This document shows, one piece after another, positions 45,063-53,416 of a DNA stretch of 64,000 nucleotides. The first letter of the stretch is position 1. Each line of letters opens with the position of its first letter. The stretch is from Cycloclasticus sp. 46_120_T64 (GTDB lineage: Bacteria; Pseudomonadota; Gammaproteobacteria; Methylococcales; Cycloclasticaceae). Under the pieces are notes generated by a model, which saw only the letters and a program-made list of their open reading frames with translations, did no database searches and was not told the origin of the DNA. The DNA lies in the NCBI GenBank assembly GCA_002162695.1, contig MAAM01000006.1, positions 118,051 to 182,050 on the forward strand, read 5' to 3'. Both the position numbers and the translations under genes were made by a program.

Positions 45063-46616
45063 TCAAACCCCTTCAAATACTTGCGGGTGAACCTTATCAC
45101 CCGGGTTTAATAATTTATTTAACGCATTCACATAAGCTTTTGCCGACGCAATAATAATATCGGTATCAGCACCTTGGCCGTTAACGATGCGCCCAGACTT
45201 TTCAAGCCTAACCGCGACCTCGCCTAATGAATCGGTACCTTCAGTGACGTTACTCACTGAGTAAAGCTGCAAATTCGCATCGCTAGAGATCATATCTTCA
45301 ATCGCCTTAAATGCCGCATCTACCGCTCCACCACCTTGTGCAACAGCCGTTTTCTCTTCACCGTCAATCGACAAGGTAACCTTTGCTTCTGGAGTTTCTC
45401 CGGTTTCTGAACACGCTTTAATCGACACCAACTTAATCTTTTCCGACGTATTCTCTTCTTCTATGAAGTTAGACACTAAGGCCTGAATATCTTCATCGAA
45501 AATCTCAGATTTTTTATCCGCCAAATCCTTAAACCGACGAAACGCTTGATTAAGCTCTTCCACGCTGTCCAAACTAATATTGAGTTCTTCTAAACGGTTT
45601 TTAAACGCACTACGACCGGATAATTTACCCAACACCAATTTATTCGAAACCAAACCCACGTCTTCCGCACGCATAATTTCATACGTCTCACGTGCTTTCA
45701 ACACACCATCTTGGTGAATGCCCGACTCATGCGCAAAGGCATTCGCGCCGACAATCGCCTTATTCGGCTGCACCGCAAAACCGGTAATGCTAGAGACTAA
45801 TTTTGAACAGTTCATTAACTGAGTCGTATCGAGATCCACATAACAAGGCATCAAGTCATGGCGTGTTTTGACCGCCATCACCACCTCTTCAAGCGAGGCA
45901 TTACCGGCACGTTCACCCAAACCATTAATCGAACACTCAATTTGACGAGCGCCATTCATCACACCCGCTAAGGAGTTAGCCACCGCCAAGCCTAAATCAT
46001 CATGACAATGGGTTGAGAAAATCGCATTAGCCGAATTTGGCACCCGCTCAATCAACTGCTTAATCGTATTACCGTACTGATTAGGCAAGTTATAACCTAC
46101 CGTATCAGGAATATTAATCGTCGTTGCCCCCGCCTTAATAGCCGCTTCAACAATACGACACAAAAAATCAAGTTCAGAACGCCCCGCATCCTCGGGTGAG
46201 AATTCAACGTTATCGGTGTGATTACGCGCAAGTTTAATGGACTGAATCGCTTGTTCAACCACTTGATCCGGTTCCATTTGCAATTTCTCACGCATATGTA
46301 ACGGAGAAGTCGCAATAAAGGTGTGAATACGTGATTGGCCAGCGTCTTTTAACGCTTCACCGGCTCTATTAATATCAAAAGCATTGGCTCTAGCGAGGCC
46401 ACAAATAACACTATCTTTAATGGTGCGAGCGATTGATTGTACTGCTGCAAAATCACCATCACTCGAGGCTGGAAAACCCGCTTCAATAACATCAACCTTT
46501 AAACGTTCCAGCGCCTTCGCAATCCGTAATTTCTCTGGCGCAGTCATTGCTGCCCCTGGGCTTTGCTCCCCGTCACGCAAGGTTGTATCAAATATTATTA
46601 ATTTTTCTTTACTCAT
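45063..46616 (-). CDS. leuA: 2-isopropylmalate synthase
   Basis: LeuA condenses acetyl-CoA and 2-oxoisovalerate in the first committed step of leucine synthesis. The 517-residue protein begins with the TIM-barrel signature [18 protein letters not shown]. The metal ligands lie in [16 protein letters not shown], and [15 protein letters not shown] is also present. A C-terminal leucine-sensing domain (from about residue 390) ends in [20 protein letters not shown]. It stands alone, without leuBCD, behind a 240-base structured leader, so it is a good candidate for attenuation control. Confidence 0.96.
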   Translation of the reverse strand: MSKEKLIIFDTTLRDGEQSPGAAMTAPEKLRIAKALERLKVDVIEAGFPASSDGDFAAVQSIARTIKDSVICGLARANAFDINRAGEALKDAGQSRIHTFIATSPLHMREKLQMEPDQVVEQAIQSIKLARNHTDNVEFSPEDAGRSELDFLCRIVEAAIKAGATTINIPDTVGYNLPNQYGNTIKQLIERVPNSANAIFSTHCHDDLGLAVANSLAGVMNGARQIECSINGLGERAGNASLEEVVMAVKTRHDLMPCYVDLDTTQLMNCSKLVSSITGFAVQPNKAIVGANAFAHESGIHQDGVLKARETYEIMRAEDVGLVSNKLVLGKLSGRSAFKNRLEELNISLDSVEELNQAFRRFKDLADKKSEIFDEDIQALVSNFIEEENTSEKIKLVSIKACSETGETPEAKVTLSIDGEEKTAVAQGGGAVDAAFKAIEDMISSDANLQLYSVSNVTEGTDSLGEVAVRLEKSGRIVNGQGADTDIIIASAKAYVNALNKLLNPGDKVHPQVFEGV

Positions 46617-46674
46617 TTAAAACTCCATAAGCCACCTTCATGGCCACTACATACTTATTATAATTAGGTAACGC

Positions 46675-46783
46675 GTATCACCTCGCCAGGAGTGTATTTA
46701 GCCGCGCAGCGGCAGTCGGAGGCTAACTAATAGGTTACATTGCGTAACCAATGAGCGCGGAACCGCCTCACATAAAGTGATAC
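46675..46783 (-). promoter_or_regulatory. Folded leuA leader RNA (candidate attenuator)
   Basis: In the minus-strand RNA GUAUCAC (46783-46777) can pair with GUGAUAC (46681-46675), extendable to about 10 bp with G-U pairs, closing a multibranched fold. Inside it are an 8-bp stem with one bulge (TGAGGCGG/CCGCGCTCA around 46770-46752) and a perfect GGTTAC-GCAAT-GTAACC hairpin. Two mutually exclusive 3' hairpins follow (GCCGC-TGC-GCGGC; TTAGCC/GGCTAA). No uridine tract follows. It may be a leucine attenuator, a protein-binding leader or an inserted small repeat. Confidence 0.55.
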
Positions 46784-46820
46784 TGCTTGCTGCTTGAGTG
46801 TGCTTGGGTTCCATGAACAT
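46698..46820 (-). CDS. Candidate Leu-rich leader peptide upstream of leuA
   Basis: An open frame of 40 codons starting ATG 46820 (second ATG 46814) ends with TAA at 46698, 82 bases before leuA. Its last 11 codons read NLLVSLRLPLR, five Leu in eleven, using four different Leu codons; two more Leu lie earlier. The frame runs through the hairpins of the leader, so ribosome stalling on Leu codons could change the fold. Against it, no good ribosome site precedes either ATG. A TTGAAA/TATATT promoter lies so close that transcription would start near the first ATG. Confidence 0.4.
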   Translation of the reverse strand: MFMEPKHTQAASSITLCEAVPRSLVTQCNLLVSLRLPLRG

Positions 46821-46855
46821 TAATATAAGCTATTTCCTGCTTATTTCAAAGCCTA

Positions 46856-47164
46856 TTATTCATTCGCCGAGCTAGCACCTTTTTTCATCACCTTACCCGC
46901 TTCAGCGCGTTTGCGTCGCACTTCTTTAGGGTCAGCAATTAACGGACGATAGATTTCCACCCGATCACCTGCCCGTAATTCGGTATCTAATTTACAGGGT
47001 TTACTAAAAATACCCACATCATTCACTGCCATATCGATCTCACTAAAACGCTGCAAAATACCGGAGGCTTCAACCGCCTGCTGTACGGTCATTCCAGTCT
47101 GAAAAGGCACCGGCAAAATCAATTGTTTTTCGGGGGTCGCGTAGGCAACTTCTACTTTATCCAT
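46856..47164 (-). CDS. rnfH: RnfH/RatB family ubiquitin-like protein
   Basis: This is a small beta-grasp protein of the RnfH (UPF0125, formerly RatB) family, found beside ratA; the function is not settled. The 102-residue chain from ATG 47164 shows [38 protein letters not shown] and the hallmark [19 protein letters not shown]. An in-frame ATG at 47173 lies within the ratA end, so the genes overlap or nearly touch. It is transcribed with ratA. Confidence 0.92.
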   Translation of the reverse strand: MDKVEVAYATPEKQLILPVPFQTGMTVQQAVEASGILQRFSEIDMAVNDVGIFSKPCKLDTELRAGDRVEIYRPLIADPKEVRRKRAEAGKVMKKGASSANE

Positions 47165-47588
47165 AAATCTCATCTGCTCGTTTAATAAAAGAGTCCATCA
47201 ATGAACCGTATATTTGGTTAAAAATACTGCTGAACACAAAATTGCTCACCGAGTTTTTAAACTCAAACTCAATTTCCATCGTTATTTTACAAGCATCTTC
47301 ACGTAGATGCTTAAAATACCAAACCCCATGCATCGACTCAAATGGCCCAGACATCAAGCTCATACGAATACTCTCACCGGCTTTCAAGGTATTTTTGGTA
47401 CTAAACACCTTATGTAAAACCTTCCACGCGATCTCTAGCTCCGCGGTCATTTCCTCGGCTGATTCGCTAATAACACGGCTACTTCGGCACCACTTAAGAA
47501 ACTCAGGGTACGCCGCCACGTCATTAACCAAGTCAAACATATCAACGGCAGAATGCCGCACCAAGGCACTACGTTCAATTTTATGCAT
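47157..47588 (-). CDS. ratA: RatA-like START/Coq10 domain protein
   Basis: RatA belongs to the polyketide-cyclase/START-like family. In E. coli it was reported to block 70S formation, while relatives (Coq10) bind quinone, so the role here is open. The 143-residue protein has the family pattern [48 protein letters not shown] and the C-terminal [15 protein letters not shown]. It precedes rnfH. A transporter gene stands between it and smpB, which is usually adjacent. Confidence 0.93.
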   Translation of the reverse strand: MHKIERSALVRHSAVDMFDLVNDVAAYPEFLKWCRSSRVISESAEEMTAELEIAWKVLHKVFSTKNTLKAGESIRMSLMSGPFESMHGVWYFKHLREDACKITMEIEFEFKNSVSNFVFSSIFNQIYGSLMDSFIKRADEIYG

Positions 47589-47593
47589 ACAGC

Positions 47594-48946
47594 TTAAATA
47601 ATACCAATCACATTAAGGAATACGATAAGCACCGCAGTCGGGGAAATATACTTCAACAGAAAAATCCAGATGCCATAAGCAAGCGGTCGTTTCATCTTTA
47701 ACTCCGCCATACTATCGTCTCGGCTCATCACCCAGCCCACGAAAAGAGCAATACACAAACCACCTAGCGGCAACATAATATTGGCGGTTAAATAATCTAA
47801 TAGGTCAAAAAACGTTTTATCAAACAACCTCACGTCGGCCGTTAAATTAAACGACAAAACCGTACCAATACCCAGTAACCACGTGGTCGTCCCCGATAAA
47901 ATACAAGCTCGCATACGGCTCATGTTTTTATTTTCCACTAACCACGCCACCGCCGGCTCAATTAACGAAATAGACGACGACCAAGCCGCAAACACCAATA
48001 ATAAAAAGAACAAACCACCAAACACAGAACCGTAGTCCATATGACCAAAGGCGATTGGTAAGGTCTGGAAAATCAATCCTGGCCCACTCGAAGGTTCTAA
48101 ACCATTCGCAAAAACCAACGGGAAAATAGCCAAACCCGCCAATAAAGCAACCGCCGTATCGGCCAAGGCGATGATCAGCGTAGTCGAGCCAATCGACACC
48201 TTGTCTGGTAAATAAGAGCCGTAAACCATAATCGCCCCCATTCCCAAACTAAGGGTAAAAAACGCATGGCCCATCGCGGTTAAAATACTCTCGCTCGTTA
48301 TTTTGCTAAAGTCCGCGCTAAACAAAAAATTCAGCGCTTGCGCAAAATCGCCTTGCTCCATGGCATAGACCACCAACAACAGTAATAACACTAACAGCGC
48401 CGGCATCAAGAAACGAACAGCCCGTTCTAAACCCTTCACCCCACGCGCAACCACCAACATGGTCATAATCATAAACAAACTATGCCAAGCCAATAATTTT
48501 TCAGGGTCGGCAACAAACTGGCCGAAGATGCTACTCACCCCATCCGCGGTTGCCCCTTCAAATACCCCCGTGGAGACACGTACAAAATAAGCCATCGCCC
48601 AACCGGCAATCACACTGTAATAAGACAGTATTAAAAAACCAGCAATAACACCCAACCAACCGAGCCAACGCCAATAAGGTTTTGCGCCAGCTTCTTTAGC
48701 CAAGTCACGCATGGTATTAATTGGGCTTTGTCGACCACGACGGCCCAATAAAATTTCAGCCATCATGATCGGTACGCCGATCAGCGCGATACAAAGCAAG
48801 TAAACCAGCACAAACGCGCCGCCACCATTCTCACCAGTGATATACGGGAACTTCCAAATATTTCCCAAACCAACGGCTGATCCGGTTGCCGCAAAAATAA
48901 ACGCTAAACGCGTCGACCATTCACCCTGTGCTGATATTTTTTTCAT
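47594..48946 (-). CDS. Sodium-dependent transporter of the NSS (SNF) family
   Basis: This is a LeuT-type neurotransmitter:sodium symporter, probably moving an amino acid or similar solute with Na+. The N-terminal signature EWSTRLAFIFAATGSAVGLG followed by NIWKFPYITGENGGGAF forms the unwound TM1 and its sodium site. About 11 membrane helices fit the shorter bacterial type. I choose ATG 48946 because the conserved region begins 10 residues later. GTG 48994 and ATG 48991 are in frame, and no start has a good ribosome site. It is 5 bases upstream of ratA in the same direction. Confidence 0.9.
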   Translation of the reverse strand: MKKISAQGEWSTRLAFIFAATGSAVGLGNIWKFPYITGENGGGAFVLVYLLCIALIGVPIMMAEILLGRRGRQSPINTMRDLAKEAGAKPYWRWLGWLGVIAGFLILSYYSVIAGWAMAYFVRVSTGVFEGATADGVSSIFGQFVADPEKLLAWHSLFMIMTMLVVARGVKGLERAVRFLMPALLVLLLLLVVYAMEQGDFAQALNFLFSADFSKITSESILTAMGHAFFTLSLGMGAIMVYGSYLPDKVSIGSTTLIIALADTAVALLAGLAIFPLVFANGLEPSSGPGLIFQTLPIAFGHMDYGSVFGGLFFLLLVFAAWSSSISLIEPAVAWLVENKNMSRMRACILSGTTTWLLGIGTVLSFNLTADVRLFDKTFFDLLDYLTANIMLPLGGLCIALFVGWVMSRDDSMAELKMKRPLAYGIWIFLLKYISPTAVLIVFLNVIGII

Positions 48947-49058
48947 AAATTCAATATCGTTATCATTTTCACGACAAATTAACCTAATCATCACATTTAA
49001 CCAAGTTATTAAGCCACTTTTATAGCGCTATTTTACCGGCTCGCTTAGAATAGCCAAC

Positions 49059-49535
49059 ATGGCAGGTAAAAAGAAAAAGCAAAAAGCAAACTCCATCGCA
49101 AATAATAAACGCGCAACCCACGATTATTTTATCGAGCAGCGTTTTGAAGCTGGCATGGTACTCGAGGGTTGGGAAGTTAAAAGTATTCGTGATGGCCGCG
49201 TACAACTCGCAGAAAGCTATATCAACATTAAAAATGGTGAAGCTTGGCTGTGCGGTGCGCATATCTCCCCGTTACTCTCGGCCTCCACCCATATCAGCCC
49301 CGAACAAACACGCTTCCGCAAACTGTTACTCAACCGACGCGAACTAATAAACCTAGTAGCCCTCGTTGAACGTAAAGGCTATACCATCGTGCCACTCTCC
49401 ATGTATTGGGTAAAAAGTCGTGTTAAGCTCGAAATTGGCTCCGCCAAAGGTAAACAGCTACACGACAAACGTGCATCAAACAAAGCCAAAGACTGGCAGC
49501 GCGAAAAACAGCGCATCATGAAACATGCTGGTTAA
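49059..49535 (+). CDS. smpB: SsrA-binding protein SmpB
   Basis: SmpB binds tmRNA and places it in stalled ribosomes. The 158-residue protein has a basic N terminus and the beta-barrel core [34 protein letters not shown] and [20 protein letters not shown] are further landmarks, and the C-terminal helix is [12 protein letters not shown]. ssrA lies 89 bases downstream on the same strand, so the two trans-translation partners are adjacent. Confidence 0.97.
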   Translation: MAGKKKKQKANSIANNKRATHDYFIEQRFEAGMVLEGWEVKSIRDGRVQLAESYINIKNGEAWLCGAHISPLLSASTHISPEQTRFRKLLLNRRELINLVALVERKGYTIVPLSMYWVKSRVKLEIGSAKGKQLHDKRASNKAKDWQREKQRIMKHAG

Positions 49536-49582
49536 ACCGCGCGCTGTCACTAACTGTTCATAAAACAAGCGACTAAACACTA

Positions 49583-49609
49583 TTTACTACCGCCCAACTC
49601 GGGTATAGT
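49583..49609 (+). promoter_or_regulatory. Probable ssrA promoter
   Basis: TATAGT at 49604-49609 is a good -10 element placed 16 bases before the mature tmRNA 5' end. TTTACT at 49583 is a weak -35 with a 15-base spacer. There is no terminator between smpB and this site. Confidence 0.45.
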
Positions 49610-49624
49610 AAACAAGTAACCAAA

Positions 49625-50000
49625 GGGGACGACCTGGCTTCGACGCGGGTAGCAAAACTTGAGGTGCATGTCGAGCTTTCAGGAATCTCGTAAAACATCT
49701 GAAAACTTATAGTTGCAAACGACGACAACTACGCAATCGCTGCTTAAGAACCAGTAGATTGCTGTCTGACTGGAGCCGTGCTTATGCGTCCAGTGATCCT
49801 CGGATCATCTCAGGCATCATAGCTCATAAGATCGTAATGAAGCTTGTTCGGGGTGGATTTACTAAAACTTAACCGAAATCGTTGTTGGTCTTCCTAGCCT
49901 ATCGGGTAGCCAATAGTTAAATTAAAAGTTATAGGATAAACATGTAGAGCCAAGAGCGGAGTGCTTGCGGACGCGGGTTCGATTCCCGCCGTCTCCACCA
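49625..50000 (+). ncRNA. ssrA: Transfer-messenger RNA (tmRNA)
   Basis: One-piece tmRNA of 376 bases that frees stalled ribosomes and tags their products. The 5' end GGGGACG pairs with CGTCTCC before the encoded CCA. The T arm GCGGG-TTCGATT-CCCGC is intact, and the internal tag frame runs 49715-49747. The resume codon GCA begins tag ANDDNYAIAA, followed by TAA. The Ala-Ala end is the normal ClpXP signal. A hairpin terminator follows at 50033. Its 3' end is a classic integration site, but no integrase gene lies nearby. Confidence 0.97.
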
Positions 50001-50032
50001 TTTCAAAGTCTCAGGAAGACTTAAAACTTCCC

Positions 50033-50067
50033 AAAAGCCGTTAACCTTCAGGGTTAGCGGCTTTTTT
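50033..50067 (+). terminator. Intrinsic terminator after ssrA
   Basis: AAAAGCCGTTAACC pairs with GGTTAGCGGCTTTT (one G-U pair) and continues into T residues, 33 bases after the tmRNA CCA. Confidence 0.88.
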
Positions 50068-50092
50068 AATGCCTATAGCATCCTACAAAAGC

Positions 50093-50133
50093 CAGCCAGA
50101 ACCTAGTTTTTAGTAACACTCATAGTAACATCA
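50093..50133 (+). repeat. Left copy of a diverged 42-bp repeat flanking hipA-hipB
   Basis: This segment (CAGCCAGAACCTAG, TTTTTAG, ACTCATAGT and ATCA blocks) matches 51917-51958 at about 30 of 42 positions by hand alignment, in the same orientation. The two copies bracket the hipA-hipB unit next to the tmRNA end. Confidence 0.5.
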
Positions 50134-50199
50134 AGACAAACACAACCAACCCAGTGTCACTAAAACCAGTGAGCAAGTTCAGTTTCTTGATTTTTTTAT

Positions 50200-50454
50200 T
50201 TAGTAAGAGACTGGCTCCACTGAGTCATTAACCGGCTTCGGATCATCCATCGTGAGGTGAACACCAACCGTTCTTAATGCCCTAAGCACCGAAAAAAAAG
50301 AGGCGGCTGCTAGCGACTCATCACTTACCTCCATCATCGCGTATTTAGATCGGCTAATCCCGATTTCTTTTGCGACATCGTTCTGCGTTAAACCATGATC
50401 TTTTCTGCCCTGCTTTAGGGCCTCTCTTATCACTCGTGTATTTTTAACCCTCAT
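50200..50454 (-). CDS. hipB: HipB-like XRE-family antitoxin/repressor
   Basis: This 84-residue protein has a Cro/C1-type helix-turn-helix (residues about 12-65: LTQNDVAKEIGISRSKYAMM). HipB proteins neutralise HipA kinases and repress their own operon. It starts 11 bases after hipA on the same strand, so antitoxin follows toxin, the reverse of the usual hipB-hipA order. The C-terminal tail (VHLTMDDPKP) is short. It is the likely binder of the two 18-bp palindromes upstream of hipA. Confidence 0.83.
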   Translation of the reverse strand: MRVKNTRVIREALKQGRKDHGLTQNDVAKEIGISRSKYAMMEVSDESLAAASFFSVLRALRTVGVHLTMDDPKPVNDSVEPVSY

Positions 50455-50465
50455 AACGTTAACCC

Positions 50466-51692
50466 TTAATTATCATTATCGGTTTTTCCAAGTTCATACT
50501 CACTGCATGAGTCCTTTAGCGACGCCATCATTCGATTGCCAACCACCTCAAACCCCGGGTATTGCCTGATGTAGTAATTGATACTCTCTTTCATCTTTAA
50601 AGCAGCGATTGCAATATCATAAAAAACCTCGTTAATCTTCCCCAACGACATAAAACAATGATCTTTGCCAAAATTAATAAGCTCAGTTTTCGTCGGCCAG
50701 CGCTTAACATAATCTTTATAGTCCAAAGCCAGCGCAGGAATATCTGCACTGATATAGGCCGTCGTGCAAACAACATCATAGGTCGGAGATAAGCCGATAT
50801 CTTTTGCGCCCAGCTCATTTCCGTAAATAAAACCAAAGCTTTTCATATATGCATCGCCATTTTTAACGATGCAATTAACAACCGTCGCCCTAAAAATCTG
50901 CTCAAGATTACTAATAGAAAGCCCGACTTCCACATGCTCATCTATGATATTGATCACGTCTTCCATTGCTCCCGAGTATTTATCGAGCCAAGGCTTATCG
51001 CTGAGCGTTGCAGCCTCCTCAAATCCTATTGGAAGTCCCGCTCCATCTAAATCAAAACGCGTAACCGCAAGAATCTCTCCGTCCTTAGACAGCTGAATAC
51101 CAGGTATCTCGATATTTGAATTAGACGCCATAGTCATACAGATATATTCATTGATCGACAAATAAGGAGTATTGCTCTCTGATGATTTCAATATATGAGT
51201 AGGCGTAATAGATGTCTCAAAACTATCGGACACCTGATCACCTAAGATTTTAGGCTGAACACCCGATACACCCGACTTAAAGCCTGAGTCCTCGAGTATT
51301 TGATTAAACACCTCTTTAGCCTCAGGTGATTCAATAAGCTCACTGACATTCACGTTACTTGAGGCTTGCAGCCGTCCTTTAGCTGCCTTTACCCGACCAA
51401 CAGTATTTGACCCTACCAAGTGCAATAAACCCATATCATCTACAGAGACAAGCTTCCCAAGCCTCTCAAGGTTTTCTCTTCGACGACCTTCTGGGATTAT
51501 CTGCTGGAAAATCGCCGGCATCACACGACTAATATAAGGCTCCTTTCGAACCGGCATTAATAGCGAAACAAAGTGAATCTTATTGACGTCCTTTAGGTAG
51601 GTGAATGTATAAGTGCTCCCTTGCTCACCAATATCTTTTACGAGCGTGCCAACGCAAATATCCGAGACAAATATATTGAGTGTTTTTTGCAT
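50466..51692 (-). CDS. hipA: HipA-like serine/threonine kinase toxin
   Basis: HipA toxins phosphorylate glutamyl-tRNA synthetase in E. coli and cause growth arrest. This 408-residue protein has an N-terminal HipA domain (about 1-110) and the kinase domain. Recognisable parts are the loop GVSGVQPK near 141-148, ATP-binding Lys169 in HILKSS, RFDLDG, catalytic Asp280 in KNGDAYMKSFG and metal-binding Asp306 in LSPTYDVV. The E. coli sequence reads DGHAKN where this reads DAYMKS, so Ser285 replaces the metal-binding Asn. The target is unknown. It precedes hipB and has paired operators upstream. Confidence 0.86.
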   Translation of the reverse strand: MQKTLNIFVSDICVGTLVKDIGEQGSTYTFTYLKDVNKIHFVSLLMPVRKEPYISRVMPAIFQQIIPEGRRRENLERLGKLVSVDDMGLLHLVGSNTVGRVKAAKGRLQASSNVNVSELIESPEAKEVFNQILEDSGFKSGVSGVQPKILGDQVSDSFETSITPTHILKSSESNTPYLSINEYICMTMASNSNIEIPGIQLSKDGEILAVTRFDLDGAGLPIGFEEAATLSDKPWLDKYSGAMEDVINIIDEHVEVGLSISNLEQIFRATVVNCIVKNGDAYMKSFGFIYGNELGAKDIGLSPTYDVVCTTAYISADIPALALDYKDYVKRWPTKTELINFGKDHCFMSLGKINEVFYDIAIAALKMKESINYYIRQYPGFEVVGNRMMASLKDSCSEYELGKTDNDN

Positions 51693-51695
51693 GCC

Positions 51696-51775
51696 TGCTT
51701 AAAATATTGAACATTTATGACTAATTATAGGCTTTTTTTGTGCAGTTAACTATTTTTTGTTTAAAATATTAAACA
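51696..51775 (-). promoter_or_regulatory. hipA promoter with two near-identical 18-bp operators
   Basis: TGCTTAAAATATTGAACA (51696-51713) and TGTTTAAAATATTAAACA (51758-51775) agree at 16 of 18 positions. The second is a perfect palindrome of 7-bp arms. Their centres are 62 bp apart, about six helical turns. Between them on the minus strand lies a consensus TATAAT (51729-51724). The first operator overlaps the region just before the hipA start. HipB binding is inferred. Confidence 0.68.
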
Positions 51776-51916
51776 GTCTTACATTGACTCCTCAGCTTCA
51801 AACTATCGAAAGAAGATGTATTACAACGACAGCATCAAGCACCGAACTTTGGGTAAATAAGACTTAAAGCAATACCATAAAAAAGTAATGACGGGCTTTT
51901 TCACGTCCAAAGAGAT

Positions 51917-51958
51917 CAGGCAGAACTCTAATTTTTAGCGGTACTCATTGTCGTATCA
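51917..51958 (+). repeat. Right copy of the diverged 42-bp repeat flanking hipA-hipB
   Basis: This is a direct-orientation match to 50093-50133 (shared CAG, CAGAAC, TTTTTAG, ACTCAT and ATCA blocks). It lies just past the hipA promoter and 25 bases before the end of the polysaccharide ligase gene. Confidence 0.5.
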
Positions 51959-51982
51959 CTCACAATGACTAGAGTAATGTAT

Positions 51983-53335
51983 TCACCTTAACCGTTTTTT
52001 ATCATTGAAATAGAGCGATAACCAAGCCAAAGCCAAAACAACCATAAATGTCGCGGCATTAGCGGGTATCTGCAGATTAAAATCTACCGTTGAATGAAAA
52101 CCAAAAGCCATAATGCCCATCATGGATGAGAACGATAAACCGCGCATTAAGCTATCACGCCTTTTTCGCATCGCCTTCAAAGCAACAACAAAAGACACGG
52201 CAACGACTGTCAACAACGGTATAAAACCAATCAAACCCAGCTCAATAGCAAACTGCATATAATCGTTATGCGCGTGGTTAAAATAAGTCATACCCACATC
52301 TTCTTCGCGGTACTCAGGAAAAACGCCGTAGAAAGAACCCGCTCCAGTCCCCGTCCATAGATTATCTTTTAACAACTCAGCCGCATAAATATTAACCTCA
52401 TCACGACTAATCGTATTCAACGTGGTACTTTCAATACGATTCACTACCTTTTCCATACCAAAAAAAGTCCCTACCACCGCCAGGTCAATAATAATTAGAC
52501 TAACCAATAAAATAACCGTTGCCCTTGATGCGTGCCGACTAAGAACCAAGGCGATAACCCCTGTAATAGATAAACTCGCAAAAAATGCCGTATTCCCCAT
52601 TCGCGAGTGGGTCATCACTAAAGCCGCAACCATGATAACCAAACTGATGCGCACACGCGCTTTAACCCCCAGTAAACCACTTAAAAGTCGCCGGCCGACA
52701 TCACGCCAGCCCTGACTGCTTTTATCATTTAAACTGGCAATCATAAAACCAATACCCACCGACAAACAAAGCTCTAAATAACCCGCGAGATGATTCCGGT
52801 TAATAAAGGTACCGGTTGCTAAGCCTCGGTAAGACTCTTTCGGCAAAAACAACACGTACTCGATACCCGACAAAGTCATTAAACTACCGTAAACAGCTTG
52901 GCATAAGCCAGAAACAACGAACGTAAAAATCACTATTTTTATGCGTCGTCGTGAGCGTAAAAGAAGCAGCGTTAAACAAAACACCCCTGTTAACGCAATC
53001 CCGTGAATCAACTGCTGGGCCGAGCGCGTCGGGTCTAAAGAGCCCCCGAGTGATTGAGGTAAGCAAAAAGTACTGATAAACACCCACAACTGGCATAGCA
53101 GTAAAGCGGCAATAACAAACCACGCTTTTTTAAATGAACGGCTCAAAGAAACCCGTCTTTGCATGAATAAAACACACCAATAAAAAAGTATGCCGAATAC
53201 CAGAATATTCAACAAAGACACCGACCATAGCCTGTTACTGCCCAAGGGAATCGGCACCCAACACAGCAAACCGATATAAAGGCCAAACAGCCAATGATCC
53301 GCGCTTTCATTTAGTGATTGAAGGTTTTTTTGCAA
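51983..53335 (-). CDS. O-antigen ligase / polymerase family membrane protein
   Basis: This 450-residue integral membrane protein has about 11-12 helices. A large periplasmic loop contains the Wzy_C/WaaL signature NHAHNDYMQFAIELGLIG near residue 350, with a preceding TGAGSFYGVFPEYRE. Such proteins ligate or polymerise lipid-linked glycans. In an export cluster lacking lipopolysaccharide genes, a polymerase for an exopolysaccharide is as likely as a ligase. The only start in the open frame is TTG 53335, since no ATG or GTG precedes the first helix. It is separated from the next upstream gene by a strong terminator. Confidence 0.85.
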   Translation of the reverse strand: MQKNLQSLNESADHWLFGLYIGLLCWVPIPLGSNRLWSVSLLNILVFGILFYWCVLFMQRRVSLSRSFKKAWFVIAALLLCQLWVFISTFCLPQSLGGSLDPTRSAQQLIHGIALTGVFCLTLLLLRSRRRIKIVIFTFVVSGLCQAVYGSLMTLSGIEYVLFLPKESYRGLATGTFINRNHLAGYLELCLSVGIGFMIASLNDKSSQGWRDVGRRLLSGLLGVKARVRISLVIMVAALVMTHSRMGNTAFFASLSITGVIALVLSRHASRATVILLVSLIIIDLAVVGTFFGMEKVVNRIESTTLNTISRDEVNIYAAELLKDNLWTGTGAGSFYGVFPEYREEDVGMTYFNHAHNDYMQFAIELGLIGFIPLLTVVAVSFVVALKAMRKRRDSLMRGLSFSSMMGIMAFGFHSTVDFNLQIPANAATFMVVLALAWLSLYFNDKKRLR

Positions 53336-53370
53336 AATAATTAAGCTGTCTTGTTCATTTATTCAAGGTG

Positions 53371-53400
53371 AAAAAAAAGCGCTAACTAGCGCTTTTTTTA
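53371..53400 (-). terminator. Intrinsic terminator after the Ala-rich secreted protein gene
   Basis: AAAAAAAGCGCTA pairs with TAGCGCTTTTTTT around a 2-base loop, with A and T tracts on both sides. It sits 16 bases past the Ala-rich gene and upstream of the ligase gene. Confidence 0.88.
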
Positions 53401-53416
53401 TCGATATTAGCAGCCG

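Noticed and set aside
50001..53400. Prophage or genomic island integrated at ssrA
   Set aside because: No integrase, phage gene or exact copy of the tmRNA 3' end was found. Only a diverged 42-bp repeat supports an old event.
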